From: Betaproteobacteria bacterium
GTDB lineage: Bacteria > Pseudomonadota > Gammaproteobacteria > Burkholderiales > Rhodocyclaceae
Length of the DNA: 59,287 nucleotides
Assembly (NCBI GenBank): GCA_016194935.1
Contig: JACQAO010000066.1
Coordinates: 1-59,287, forward strand
Direction: 5' to 3'
Shown here: positions 32,596 to 43,764 of the stretch, piece after piece
Numbering within the stretch: the first letter of the stretch is position 1
How the letters are laid out: every line of letters begins with the position of its first letter
Position numbers and translations under genes: made by a program
Notes under the pieces: generated by a model
The model's database searches: none
Seen by the model: the letters and a program-made list of their open reading frames with translations, nothing else
Told to the model about the DNA's origin: nothing

Positions 32596-34715
32596 GTCGA
32601 TAGCCTGGAGAGATCGGCGACCTGGTTCATCGCCTGATGCAGCGTGGCCAGCAAGCCGAGGCGGTTGGCGCGCAGTTGCGGGTCTTCGACATTGACCATC
32701 ACCTCGTTGAAGAAGTTGTCCACCGGCGTCTTCAGTGCCGCCAGGGATTGCAGGGAGGCCGTGTAGTCGCCGTGTGCGAAGGCCGCCTCGGCTTGCGGCT
32801 TCACCTGCATCAGTGCTGCATTGAGTGCGGTCTCGGCAGGCTCCTTGAGCAGCGCGACATCAACAATGGCGACCACGTAACCTTCAACTTTCCTCAGAAT
32901 GTTGCCAATGCGTTTATTGGCAGCAGCAAGACTTATTGCTTCGGGCAGCATGGCAAAGGCACGTACCGCAGCCAAGCGCTTGGGAATGTCGCCGAGGCGT
33001 TGCGGACGCAGGCTGACCACGGCATCCACCTCCTGCGCCGAGTAACCTTGCTCGCGCAGGAGGTTGGTAAGGCGGTCAAAGATAAACTCGACCAGTGCCG
33101 CATAGCTCTCTCCTGCCAGACCCTTGAAGGGCCGTTCCGCGTAACGGATACATTGATCCAGTTCGAGATCAATGTCACCTTCGATCAGCATCCGAATAAT
33201 GCCCAGCGCATGGCGGCGCAGGGCGAATGGATCCTTGTCGCCGGTCGGCACTTGGTCGATGCCGAACAGGCCGACTAAGGTCTCAAGCTTGTCGGCCAGT
33301 GCTACAACGATGCTGACGCGACCGCGTGGCAGACTGTCGCCGGCGAAGCGCGGCTTGTAGTGATCTTCAATAGCAACTGCAATTTCAGCCGGCTCTCCGT
33401 CGTGCAAGGCATAGTAGCGGCCCATGATGCCTTGTAGTTCAGGAAATTCGCCAACCATGTCGGTGAGCAGGTCGGCCTTGGACAGCAACGCAGCTTGCTC
33501 TGTTTGACGCGCCAGCACCTCACCACCGAGCCTGTGACCGATGTCACGGGCAATATCGGCCACGCGCCGCGAGCGTTTGCCCTGAGTACCCAACCTGTTG
33601 TGATAGACCACCTTCTCTAACCCTGGTATCCGATCAGCCAACGATTTCTTGCGATCCTGGTCGAAGAAGAATTTTGCGTCGGCCAGCCTTGGACGCACCA
33701 CGCGCTCGTTGCCGCCGATCACCGCGCTCGCATCGGCGGGACGGATGTTGCTGACGATGAGGAATTTGTTGGTCAACTTGCCCGCGCTGTCGAGCAGCGG
33801 AAAATATTTCTGGTTGGCCTTCATGGTGAGGATCAGACATTCCTGCGGGACTTCGAGGTAGGCCGCCTCGAACTGGCCGATCAACACATTGGGACGTTCC
33901 ACCAGCGCGGTCACTTCGTCGAGCAGGGCCTCGTCCTCGATAGGCTTCAGGTTCGCGCCGTCCCTGGCGGCGGCTGCCGCGAGTTGACGCGCAATCTCTA
34001 CGCGGCGCGCGGCGAAGCTGGCGATGACCGCCCCCTCGTCAGCGAGCTGCTGCGCGTAACCGTCGGCATCCTTGAGCACGATGGGATCGACGCTGGCCTC
34101 GAAGCGGTGGCCGTGGGTTTCGCGTCCCGCTCGCAGGCCGAGCACGGAAATCGGCACGACATCGGCCCCATGCAGCGCCACCAGGCCGTGCGCCGGACGC
34201 ACGAAGTTCACCGTGCTCCAACCGTCGGCAAGTTGATAGCTCATGACTTTGGGGATCGGCAGCGCGGCGAGCGCGGCTTCGAGTGCCTTCTGCAAGCCCT
34301 CGGTGAGCGTAGCGCCCCTCGCCATGCTGTCGAAGTAAAGCGCCTCGGCTTTTCCGTCGCCGCTTTTGCCTTCACTTTGGCGGCGCAATTGCGGCACAAC
34401 CGAGGCATCAGCGCCAAGCGCGATGAGCTTCTTGAGCAGTGCAGGGGTCGCGTTGCCGGCGGCATCGAGGCCAACGGCAACGGGCATCAATTTCTGCATC
34501 ATGGCTTTGTCGGCGGCGCGGGCAGACACGGTGGTGACGTGGGCGGCGAGCCGGCGCGGTGAAGCATAGGGCGTGACAACGGAAGCATCGGAACACAAAC
34601 CTTGCGTTTTCAGCGACAGGCCGAGCGACTGGGCGAATGCTTCACCCAGCGTCTTCAGCACTTTCGGCGGCAGTTCCTCGACGAATAGTTCGACCAGCAG
34701 GTTTTGGCTGCTCAT
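32592..34715 (-). CDS. glyS: Glycyl-tRNA synthetase beta subunit
   Basis: 707 residues. The beginning ([15 protein letters not shown]) and the HD-like core ([22 protein letters not shown]) match GlyS, as does the region [27 protein letters not shown]. The C-terminal anticodon-binding helical domain is complete. It forms the alpha2beta2 glycyl-tRNA synthetase with GlyQ encoded just upstream; the genes overlap by 4 bp at 34712-34715. Confidence 0.97.
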   Translation of the reverse strand: MSSQNLLVELFVEELPPKVLKTLGEAFAQSLGLSLKTQGLCSDASVVTPYASPRRLAAHVTTVSARAADKAMMQKLMPVAVGLDAAGNATPALLKKLIALGADASVVPQLRRQSEGKSGDGKAEALYFDSMARGATLTEGLQKALEAALAALPIPKVMSYQLADGWSTVNFVRPAHGLVALHGADVVPISVLGLRAGRETHGHRFEASVDPIVLKDADGYAQQLADEGAVIASFAARRVEIARQLAAAAARDGANLKPIEDEALLDEVTALVERPNVLIGQFEAAYLEVPQECLILTMKANQKYFPLLDSAGKLTNKFLIVSNIRPADASAVIGGNERVVRPRLADAKFFFDQDRKKSLADRIPGLEKVVYHNRLGTQGKRSRRVADIARDIGHRLGGEVLARQTEQAALLSKADLLTDMVGEFPELQGIMGRYYALHDGEPAEIAVAIEDHYKPRFAGDSLPRGRVSIVVALADKLETLVGLFGIDQVPTGDKDPFALRRHALGIIRMLIEGDIDLELDQCIRYAERPFKGLAGESYAALVEFIFDRLTNLLREQGYSAQEVDAVVSLRPQRLGDIPKRLAAVRAFAMLPEAISLAAANKRIGNILRKVEGYVVAIVDVALLKEPAETALNAALMQVKPQAEAAFAHGDYTASLQSLAALKTPVDNFFNEVMVNVEDPQLRANRLGLLATLHQAMNQVADLSRLST

Positions 34716-35656
34716 GCCGCGGCCTTCTTTTCGATCTGGGCCAGAACTTCGGCAGCCCAGGCTTTGGGCGCCATCGGGAAGCCCAGTCTGGCGCGGGAAT
34801 CCAGGTAGCTCTGCGCGACGCTGCGCGCCAGGTTGCGGATGCGGCCGATGTAGGCGGCGCGTTCGGTCACCGAAATCGCACCGCGCGCATCGAGCAGGTT
34901 GAAGCTATGCGCGGCCTTCAGCAATTGCTCATAGGCGGGCAGCGCCAGTGCGCTTTCCATCAGGTGTTTGGCCTGCTTCTCGTGAGCGCTGAAAGCCGCA
35001 AGCAGGAACTCCACATCCGAGTGTTCAAAATTGTAAGCCGACTGCTCCACCTCGTTCTGGTGGTACACGTCACGATAACTCAGTTGCGTACCGGCGCCTT
35101 TCGTCCAGGTCAGGTCGAAAACATTTTCCACGCCTTGCAGGTACATCGCCAGGCGTTCGAGGCCGTAAGTAATCTCACCGGTGATGGGCTTGCAGTCGAT
35201 GCCGCCGACCTGCTGGAAATAGGTGAATTGCGTCACTTCCATGCCGTTCAGCCACACCTCCCAGCCCAGCCCCCATGCGCCCAGCGTCGGATTCTCCCAG
35301 TCGTCCTCGACGAAGCGAATGTCGTTCTGCTTGAGGTCGAAACCCAAGGCGCGCAAAGAATCCAGATACAGTTCCAGGATGTTTTCCGGCGCAGGCTTGA
35401 GCACTACCTGAAACTGATAGTAGTGCTGCAAACGGTTGGGGTTCTCGCCGTAGCGGCCATCCTTGGGACGGCGCGAAGGCTGGACATAGGCGGCTCGCCA
35501 CGGCTCGGGGCCGATGGCGCGCAGGAAGGTGGCGGTGTGACTGGTGCCTGCGCCTACTTCCATGTCATACGGCTGGAGCAGGGCGCAGCCGCGCTCGCTC
35601 CAGAAATGCTGGAGGCGAAGAATGATTTCCTGAAAGCTCGGGGTACTGCCAGGCAT
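34712..35656 (-). CDS. glyQ: Glycyl-tRNA synthetase alpha subunit
   Basis: 314 residues from the ATG at 35656 ([19 protein letters not shown]), the normal GlyQ start; the longer in-frame extension is not conserved. Class II synthetase motifs: [24 protein letters not shown] (motif 1 region), [20 protein letters not shown] and [15 protein letters not shown] (motif 3). It activates glycine and pairs with GlyS. It is the first gene of the minus-strand operon running to gloA. Confidence 0.97.
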   Translation of the reverse strand: MPGSTPSFQEIILRLQHFWSERGCALLQPYDMEVGAGTSHTATFLRAIGPEPWRAAYVQPSRRPKDGRYGENPNRLQHYYQFQVVLKPAPENILELYLDSLRALGFDLKQNDIRFVEDDWENPTLGAWGLGWEVWLNGMEVTQFTYFQQVGGIDCKPITGEITYGLERLAMYLQGVENVFDLTWTKGAGTQLSYRDVYHQNEVEQSAYNFEHSDVEFLLAAFSAHEKQAKHLMESALALPAYEQLLKAAHSFNLLDARGAISVTERAAYIGRIRNLARSVAQSYLDSRARLGFPMAPKAWAAEVLAQIEKKAAA

Positions 35657-35834
35657 CAAAAATTCCCGCGAAATTGCTATTGTGCAATTGCGAGATTTTA
35701 CAGGGTTTCGTGGTTTTCCAAGCAAAGACTGCCTGCGTCCGGCTCGCCGTCGGAACACTGCTATCATAATATCTGCGCAGTTCGGTTGAATTGTTCGGTG
35801 CAACTTTATGGCGATCACACAACACGGGGCTTCG

Positions 35835-37043
35835 ATGTCAATTTCACTTGCGGATGTCCGCGACGCCGCCAAGCGGCTGCATGGACAGGCGATCAACACA
35901 CCTTTCCTGCAATCGAAAACGCTGTCTGAAGTTTGCGGTTGCGAAATCTGGCTGAAGTTCGAAAACCATCAATTCACTGCATCCTTCAAGGAACGCGGCG
36001 CGCTCAACAAGCTGGCTTGTCTCACGCCGCAACAAGCGCGGCGCGGCGTGCTGGCGGTATCTGCGGGAAATCATGCGCAAGCAGTTGCCTACCACGCGCA
36101 ACGCCTGGGTATCGCGGCGGTGATCGTCATGCCCAGGCACACGCCGGAGACCAAAGTCAGCCGCACGCAACACTTCCAGCCCGAGATCGTCCTCGTCGGC
36201 GAAAGTTTCGACGAAGCACTCGAGTGCGGCCTGCGGCTTGCAGAAGAACGTAATCTCACGCTGATCCATCCATTCGATGATCCACTGGTGATTGCGGGAC
36301 AAGGCGCCATCGCCCTCGAAATGCTCGCTGTCCGGCCCGACCTGGATGCGATGGTTGTTGCCATTGGCGGCGGCGGCTTGATCTCCGGCATGTCGGTCGC
36401 CGCCAAGTCGGTCCGGCCGGAAATCCAGGTCTATGGGGTCCAGACCGAGGCTTTCCCCGCGATGCACGCCTTGTTTCATGAGCGCTCCGCCGAATGCCAG
36501 CCGACCTCGATCGCCGAAGGCATTGCGGTGAAAAAGCCCGGGGTGTTGACGGGTGATCTGGTACGGCGTTACGTCGATGATATTTTTCTGGTTGCCGAGG
36601 ACGAGATCGAGAGCGCCCTGATCATGCTGCTGGAAATCGAAAAAACCGTGGTGGAAGGGGCCGGCGCCGCCGGTCTGGCCGGCGTGCTGCGCCACCGGCG
36701 ACAGTTCGAAGGCCGCAAGATCGGACTGGTGTTATCCGGCGGGAATATTGATTCATCGCAGTTGTCCGACACCATCGACCGGGAGATGGTGCGCTCTGGC
36801 CGCCTGGCGCGTCTGCGCGTCGACTTGCGGGATATTCCCGGCGCCCTGGCGCGCGCCACCCAGGTGATCGGCAGCGCGCAAGGGAACATCGAGGAAGTGC
36901 ACCATCAACGCGCATTCACCAACTTGCCGGCACGCCGCGCGGAAGTCGATTTCATCATCCAGGCCAGAGGCAAGGAGCATGTCGAGCGGATCATCGAAGA
37001 ACTCAACCGCAACGGTTTTCATGCGACGTTGCAGAATCATTAG
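35835..37043 (+). CDS. ilvA: Threonine ammonia-lyase, ACT-containing
   Basis: 402 residues from the ATG at 35835; an in-frame ATG at 35808 adds nine residues. The PLP-binding Lys lies in [14 protein letters not shown], with the glycine loop in [17 protein letters not shown] and SGGN near residue 300. A short C-terminal ACT domain ([36 protein letters not shown]) follows, the single-ACT form rather than the double-domain E. coli IlvA. It deaminates threonine to 2-oxobutanoate for isoleucine synthesis or, in the TdcB-like role, catabolism. The symbol is given for the reaction and the isoleucine role is inferred. A large hairpin follows the stop. Confidence 0.88.
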   Translation: MSISLADVRDAAKRLHGQAINTPFLQSKTLSEVCGCEIWLKFENHQFTASFKERGALNKLACLTPQQARRGVLAVSAGNHAQAVAYHAQRLGIAAVIVMPRHTPETKVSRTQHFQPEIVLVGESFDEALECGLRLAEERNLTLIHPFDDPLVIAGQGAIALEMLAVRPDLDAMVVAIGGGGLISGMSVAAKSVRPEIQVYGVQTEAFPAMHALFHERSAECQPTSIAEGIAVKKPGVLTGDLVRRYVDDIFLVAEDEIESALIMLLEIEKTVVEGAGAAGLAGVLRHRRQFEGRKIGLVLSGGNIDSSQLSDTIDREMVRSGRLARLRVDLRDIPGALARATQVIGSAQGNIEEVHHQRAFTNLPARRAEVDFIIQARGKEHVERIIEELNRNGFHATLQNH

Positions 37044-37078
37044 TAGACAGTCATGTCGAAAATGACGGAAAAAATCTC

Positions 37079-37166
37079 ACCACCAAGACACCAAGGACAC
37101 CAAGGGACACCAAGTCAAGGCAATGGTTTTCTTGGTGCAACTTGGTGTCCTTGGTGTCTTGGTGGT
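37079..37166. repeat. Perfect 26-bp inverted repeat with CACCAAG units, 36-bp loop
   Basis: Arms 37079-37104 (ACCACCAAGACACCAAGGAC and six more bases) and 37141-37166 are perfect inverted complements. The left side is a run of CACCAAG units (37081 onward, spaced by A, GA and GGA), and a nested CACCAAG/CTTGGTG stem lies inside the loop (37108-37114 with 37131-37137). It sits between the convergent ends of ilvA and fadH, where a bidirectional terminator would be. Such CACCAAGG palindromes occur as dispersed repeats in other bacteria; whether more copies exist in this genome is not visible here. Confidence 0.8.
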
Positions 37167-37209
37167 TAAGCTTTTGAAGTTGACTGCCTACTGGAGTCTG
37201 TTACAACGC

Positions 37210-39234
<2,025 letters not shown>

Positions 39235-39792
39235 TTAAAACCAAATCTCCGGATAGCGCCGTGTTTTCGACAGGTTGTTGACCAGCAAGGCCACCAGCAG
39301 CAGTATCAGCGGTCCAAGCGTGGCGGGTATCAGCACAAACAGGTAACCAAGTTTGTGGATGTCATTGGAACCGATCACCGCCACCAACGCCGTGGCGCCA
39401 CCGGGCGGATGCAGGGTGCGGGTGGCGTGCATCACGGCAATCGAGACGGCCACCGCCAACGCCTCGGCCAGCCAGAGCTGCTGGTGCAGCAGCTTCCAGC
39501 AAGTCACGCCCACCAATGCGGAGAGGACATGTCCGCCGATCAGGTTGCGCGGCTGCGCCAGGGGGCTGCGCACGGCGCCGTAAAGCAGCACCGCCGACGA
39601 GCCGAAGGAACTGATCATCAGGGTCAGGTCGATCCCTTCAAAAAACAACTGGCTCACCCAGGCCACAGCCGCAATGCCCAGGAATGCGCCGAACCAGGAC
39701 CAGAGAATTTCCTGATTGCTCACCCGCGGCGGGCTGCCGCGCGTGCTGCCGCGCATCTTGCGCAGATACTCCCGCAACCAGGTACTCACCAC
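39235..39792 (-). CDS. HPP family membrane protein
   Basis: 185 residues from a GTG. Four or so membrane helices; the HPP signature H-P-P-G-G-A lies in ATRTLHPPGGATALVAV, with PLAQPRNLIGGHVLSALVG earlier. HPP proteins are implicated in nitrite transport in chloroplasts and cyanobacteria, though for most bacterial members the substrate is unknown. The start overlaps the upstream CBS-domain gene by 7 bp. Fused HPP-CBS proteins are common, so here the two modules are split into adjacent genes. Confidence 0.9.
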   Translation of the reverse strand: MVSTWLREYLRKMRGSTRGSPPRVSNQEILWSWFGAFLGIAAVAWVSQLFFEGIDLTLMISSFGSSAVLLYGAVRSPLAQPRNLIGGHVLSALVGVTCWKLLHQQLWLAEALAVAVSIAVMHATRTLHPPGGATALVAVIGSNDIHKLGYLFVLIPATLGPLILLLVALLVNNLSKTRRYPEIWF

Positions 39793-40418
39793 AGGTCTTC
39801 CAGATGATGCGCGGCCAGAAAATCCTTGCGAAAAATCATGCCGAGCAGGTGACCGTCGCCGGCCACTACCGGCATGCTGCGACCGGCATGCCGGTGGAAG
39901 GCCCGCATGATCTCCCAGAATCCCGCATCTCCACTCACTGTTACCGCAGGGCTGATCATGGCTGCGCTGACGGGCGTCTCATGGCAGCGATGAGTGAACT
40001 CAAACGTGTCATCGAGCATCCGCAACATTAAATCCAGGAAGGTATCCGCCTGGAGACGTCGCAAAAAATCGGTTTCCGTCAACATGCCGATGACGCTGGT
40101 TTTCGCATCGACCACCGGCAGCCCTTTGTACCCGCAAAGAGCAATGATCCTGGCTGCGCCGGCCAGCGTCATCTGCGGGTGCAGCGGCTCCTGCACCGTG
40201 CGCATCAGGCGATCCGCGCGGGTACCCTCGAACAGCCGCCCCACCGCGTGGCGGTGGGCAAGATGATAAAGGACGCGAAAATCTTCGGTACTGATATCGA
40301 GGAAACCGGGGATATGCCGCATGGCATCCAGGATATCCTCGTCGGTCAGCTCCATTTCAGGAACGCCATCGCCAGCGGGAACGTCCTCGGAACTACCCGG
40401 GAATTTATTTTCCATCAA
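39786..40418 (-). CDS. Tandem CBS-domain protein, partner of HPP
   Basis: 210 residues. A short acidic N-terminus precedes two CBS repeats: MRTVQEPLHPQMTLAGAARIIALCGYKGLPVVDAKTSVIGMLTETDFLRRL and SAAMISPAVTVSGDAGFWEIMRAFHRHAGRSMPVVAGDGHLLGMIFRKDFL. CBS pairs bind adenosine nucleotides and gate enzymes or channels. The overlap with the HPP gene points to a regulatory partner for that membrane protein (inference). Confidence 0.9.
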   Translation of the reverse strand: MMENKFPGSSEDVPAGDGVPEMELTDEDILDAMRHIPGFLDISTEDFRVLYHLAHRHAVGRLFEGTRADRLMRTVQEPLHPQMTLAGAARIIALCGYKGLPVVDAKTSVIGMLTETDFLRRLQADTFLDLMLRMLDDTFEFTHRCHETPVSAAMISPAVTVSGDAGFWEIMRAFHRHAGRSMPVVAGDGHLLGMIFRKDFLAAHHLEDLW

Positions 40419-40486
40419 ACGAATCGGATCAAGGCACAGAAAGGCTGGTCGTCTAATTGTAATTGTATCAGCCGGGCCGGAAATAT

Positions 40487-41131
40487 TTATGCAAACACGC
40501 TAAGTGTTGCGGACGCAACGTGGTTGTTATCACCGCCTCCGGCGGAATAGGCGCGCGCCAGTTGCTGGCGGTTGGCCTGAGTCGCCGGTTCGGACTGCGC
40601 TGCCTGTTGCTGCGCCAGGTCGGCGCGTCCCTGGGCTTCGAGCTGGCTGCCGACGGAGGCAACGCGAAAATCTTGCGGACTTGGCTCGCGCGGCGCCAGT
40701 GCCGCGACCTGGATGCGCTGTCCCTTGTCGATGTTGGCTTGAGGTTTGCTCTCCGGGGAAGTGTCGATACCCACTTCGCCGCCGACTGCGTATTGTTTTC
40801 CATCCGGCCCATAGGTGTAGGTATAGACGGGGCCGCTGGTGACTACCCCGCGACCGGCGGAAATGTGAGCCTGCTCGTGCGCACGGACTGCCTGGTCGAT
40901 CTGCCGCAAAGACTGAACGGCGCGCTGCTGTTCGGGCGTCAGTTGTTTTGGCCCGGAAGCGGCAGTGCTGGAGGGCTTCGCCGTATTGCTGCTGCTATCG
41001 CTGCTGGCGACGCTGGCCGCCCCATTGCCCTGCGGCAAGGTGGCGTTCAGTTGTTCGCGCTGGGCGATCAACTGATAACCGGTAGCCTGCGATATGCCGA
41101 CAGTGCTGAGACTGTCGCCCAAAGTTGCCAT
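40487..41131 (-). CDS. SprA-like / CJM1_0395-family putative metalloprotease
   Basis: 214 residues. A low-complexity Ser/Thr/Gln-rich N-terminal third precedes the family core: VRAHEQAHISAGRGVVTSGPVYTYTYGPDGKQYAVGGEVGIDTSP, with H-E-x-x-H in HEQAH and the glycine-rich GPDGKQYAVGGEV block. A Gln/Ala-rich C-terminus follows (DLAQQQAAQSEPATQANRQQ). It has no signal peptide. These proteins are annotated as putative zinc metalloproteases without known substrate. Confidence 0.8.
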   Translation of the reverse strand: MATLGDSLSTVGISQATGYQLIAQREQLNATLPQGNGAASVASSDSSSNTAKPSSTAASGPKQLTPEQQRAVQSLRQIDQAVRAHEQAHISAGRGVVTSGPVYTYTYGPDGKQYAVGGEVGIDTSPESKPQANIDKGQRIQVAALAPREPSPQDFRVASVGSQLEAQGRADLAQQQAAQSEPATQANRQQLARAYSAGGGDNNHVASATLSVFA

Positions 41132-41229
41132 GACAGTGTTAAGCGGGCCGAAAAATATTCAAACTATAGTCCAATTTGCCGTAAATGGAAGCGGGGGCAT
41201 GCGCCCCGGGTTGGGGGTTACACGCCGGG

Positions 41230-42093
41230 TTACACGCCGTATTTCTTGAACCACGCCTGCATCCGCTTCCAGCCGTCTTCGGCGGCGTCCTTGCGATAGC
41301 TGGGGCGGTAATCGGCATTGAAGGCGTGCGGCGCATCGGGATAGACGTGCAGCTCGGATTTGCCGCCGGCCTTCTTGATCGCCTCGCGCATGGCTTCGAC
41401 ATCATCCTGCGGAATGCCTTGATCCTTGCCGCCGTAGAGACCCAGCACCGGCGCTTTCAGTTCTGCGGCTATGTCCTGCGGATATTTCGGGGTGTTGGCG
41501 TTCACTTCGCCATCCAGCCTTCCGTACCAGGCGACGCCGGCTTTTATTTGCGGATTATGCGCGGCATATAGCCAGACGATGCGGCCACCCCAGCAGAAGC
41601 CGGTGATGCCCAGCCGCGCCACGTTGCCATTATTTTTTCCGGCCCAGGCGACGCAGGCGTCCAGGTCACCCATTACCTGCGCATCCGGCACCTTGGCAAT
41701 GATGCCGGACAGGATGTCGCCGACATTGGCCGCTTTGCGCGGATCGCCCTGGCGGGCGAACAATTCCGGCGCTATCGCCAGGTAGCCGAGCTTGGCGAGG
41801 CGGCGGCAGATATCCGCGATGTGCTCATGTACACCGAAGATTTCCGATACCACCAGTATCACCGGAAAATTGGCGCCGCTCGCCGGCTGCGCTCGATAGG
41901 AAACCATCTCGCCGTCTTTCACCGGCACCTTGATCTCGCCGGCGAGCAGGCCGTTACTGTCGGTGTGGATCGCCGTTTGCGCCAGGCTGGGCTGCACGGC
42001 CAGGGCAAACCCGGCGCCCAGGGAGGTGACGATAAAGCTGCGGCGGGTAAACGGAATTTCGGGCAATAAACTGTTGAATTCAGCCTTGCTCAT
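41230..42093 (-). CDS. Dienelactone hydrolase family protein, Tat-type signal
   Basis: 287 residues. A twin-arginine-like N-terminus ([21 protein letters not shown], residues 15-35) implies export. The alpha/beta hydrolase has [31 protein letters not shown], the nucleophile elbow GFCWGGR with Cys in the dienelactone-hydrolase manner, and the His region [17 protein letters not shown]. It probably hydrolyses lactones or esters; the substrate is unknown. The start follows an AGGAGG site, and the 5' region contains a GGGT microsatellite. Confidence 0.92.
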   Translation of the reverse strand: MSKAEFNSLLPEIPFTRRSFIVTSLGAGFALAVQPSLAQTAIHTDSNGLLAGEIKVPVKDGEMVSYRAQPASGANFPVILVVSEIFGVHEHIADICRRLAKLGYLAIAPELFARQGDPRKAANVGDILSGIIAKVPDAQVMGDLDACVAWAGKNNGNVARLGITGFCWGGRIVWLYAAHNPQIKAGVAWYGRLDGEVNANTPKYPQDIAAELKAPVLGLYGGKDQGIPQDDVEAMREAIKKAGGKSELHVYPDAPHAFNADYRPSYRKDAAEDGWKRMQAWFKKYGV

Positions 42094-42111
42094 TATGGCC
42101 TCCTGTGGCGA

Positions 42112-42131
42112 GTGGGTGGGTGGGTGGGTGG
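42112..42131. repeat. GTGG/GGGT microsatellite with G-quadruplex potential
   Basis: On the plus strand the tract contains four consecutive GGG runs separated by single T (42114-42128), then GG. It lies about 20 bp upstream of the dienelactone hydrolase start, whose mRNA would carry the C-rich complement. It is slippage-prone and, as the template strand of that gene, could fold as a parallel quadruplex. Confidence 0.85.
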
Positions 42132-42159
42132 ATAAAATTACGCTCGAATGCTTCTGATT

Positions 42160-43617
42160 TCAACAGTCGGAAGCGCCAGGAACCTGCCGCTGGCCGGCCA
42201 GGTGGTCGATGGCGTTGGCATAATAGGCAAGCATCTCATATTGCCCTGCCGCAGCGCGGAACAAGCCGTCCTCTTCGCTCACTATATGGCGCAGAGTCAG
42301 CATGCGCAAGCCCACGCCGAAAGCGTAATCCTGATCCTGGCGCGGCAGGTAGAGGTGCGCTCCGGCGGCTTCCAGTGCGCGCATGTGCGCATGCGCTGCG
42401 GCCTTCAGTTCCAGTTCGCTGAAAGCGCGCTGCGGTTCGCGCACCAGCACGCTGGCCACCAGGGATACCGGCAACACTGGCACGATCCGCCCGATGGCGT
42501 CCATCAGACGCTCAGCGAGGACAACGATTTCGACGTGGCGCGCCGCGTCGTCGAGGGCCGGGAAATGCAGACCGCGCTCGCGCGCATAGGCGCGCATCGA
42601 GAGCGGCGTGCCGAAGTTGACGCAGGCATAACCGTAGCGGTGCCAGCCGCCGCTCAGCGCCTGAGTCAGGTTGCGCAGAAAGAAGCCAGCGGCAATCGTC
42701 ACGCCGTGCAGCTTGCCCGGACGCCGCGTTTGGGGATGGAGTTTGAGCAACTGGCTGCGGTCTTCCAGCACGCGGTCATAATTCAGCCCGACCGGAATGA
42801 ACACCAGGTCGCGCCGGTCTTCCCCATCTTTCTCTTCACGTTCGTCGAATGATTTCAGCATATAGTCGAGCAGGCCGAATTTCGGTTTGCGCAGGCGGCC
42901 ATCGACGCTTAGTCCGCCTTCCGGAAAAACCGCCTGGGTGACGCCCGCCTCCGAGGCCATTTGCACATAACGCGCCAGCACCGTGCGATACAGCGCATCG
43001 CCGGAATTGCGCCGCACGAAATATGCGCCCATCGCCCGCACCAGTTGTTGCAGCGGCCAGACGCGCGCCCATTCGCCGACCGCGAAAGACAACGTGGCCC
43101 GCTCGGCGGCGAGGAAAGCGACCAGGATGTAATCCATGTTGCTGCGATGATTGATGACGAAGACGATGGTCGACTTCGGATCCAGCCGCGCCAGCGCCGC
43201 CTCATCAACATAGCCGATACGCACGCGATACAGGGTGCGCGCCGTCCACCGGGCGATGGCGTAACCGATGCGGTAGTAAAGATAAGCGTTGAAGGACGGG
43301 ACGATTTCGCGCGCGTAGCGGTCGATGCGCCGCCACACCAGGCTGATGCTCTCGCCGCTGTCGCGCGCGCAGGCCAGCGCAGCGGCCTGCACCTTGGGGT
43401 CGTGGAACAGCCGGTCGATCAGCACCTGGCGGCGGGTCAGCTTGAATGAAGGCAGTTCCACTTGCAGCCGGTCGCCGATCTGGCGGATCACCGTGTTGAT
43501 GCGGCGGCGGAAAAACCAGCGCATGCCCGGCGCCAACAGCAACACCAGTGCCGCCCACCCCGCCAGCACCACGAGGGTAACGAAGAACCACAGCGGCAGC
43601 GTGACTGGATCGTTCAT
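42160..43617 (-). CDS. PlsB-like membrane acyltransferase
   Basis: 485 residues. One N-terminal membrane helix (residues 8-30) precedes a domain with the acyltransferase boxes VINHRSNMDYILVA (H-x4-D), RRNSGDALYRTVL and VFPEGGLSVDGRLRKPKFGL. It resembles the acyltransferase region of PlsB (glycerol-3-phosphate acyltransferase) without the long C-terminal extension; PlsY is encoded separately at 4019. A role in phospholipid or storage-lipid synthesis is likely; the acceptor is not certain. Confidence 0.85.
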   Translation of the reverse strand: MNDPVTLPLWFFVTLVVLAGWAALVLLLAPGMRWFFRRRINTVIRQIGDRLQVELPSFKLTRRQVLIDRLFHDPKVQAAALACARDSGESISLVWRRIDRYAREIVPSFNAYLYYRIGYAIARWTARTLYRVRIGYVDEAALARLDPKSTIVFVINHRSNMDYILVAFLAAERATLSFAVGEWARVWPLQQLVRAMGAYFVRRNSGDALYRTVLARYVQMASEAGVTQAVFPEGGLSVDGRLRKPKFGLLDYMLKSFDEREEKDGEDRRDLVFIPVGLNYDRVLEDRSQLLKLHPQTRRPGKLHGVTIAAGFFLRNLTQALSGGWHRYGYACVNFGTPLSMRAYARERGLHFPALDDAARHVEIVVLAERLMDAIGRIVPVLPVSLVASVLVREPQRAFSELELKAAAHAHMRALEAAGAHLYLPRQDQDYAFGVGLRMLTLRHIVSEEDGLFRAAAGQYEMLAYYANAIDHLAGQRQVPGASDC

Positions 43618-43764
43618 ATGCGATAACCCTGCGGAGTTACTGGCGACAGCGAAGGTACAGGCGGTTATTCTGCGGTCATCGCCCGCTGCGGTTTTCTAAA
43701 CTCACCGCTTCCATGTTGAAGCGCCTGATTGAAGCGCCTGATTGAGGCACATGAGGTTCGAAAA
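43618..43764. other. Intergenic region with a 13-bp tandem duplication
   Basis: 147 bp between the PlsB-like gene's start and the end of the FecR-repeat gene, both on the minus strand, so it should hold the PlsB-like promoter. It includes GAAGCGCCTGATT in tandem (43718-43730 and 43731-43743). No gene is seen. Confidence 0.5.

Noticed and set aside
37079..37166. Short direct CACCAAG repeats as a CRISPR or iteron origin
   Set aside because: Units are seven bases with 1-3 base gaps and form one palindrome; there is no replication gene nearby.
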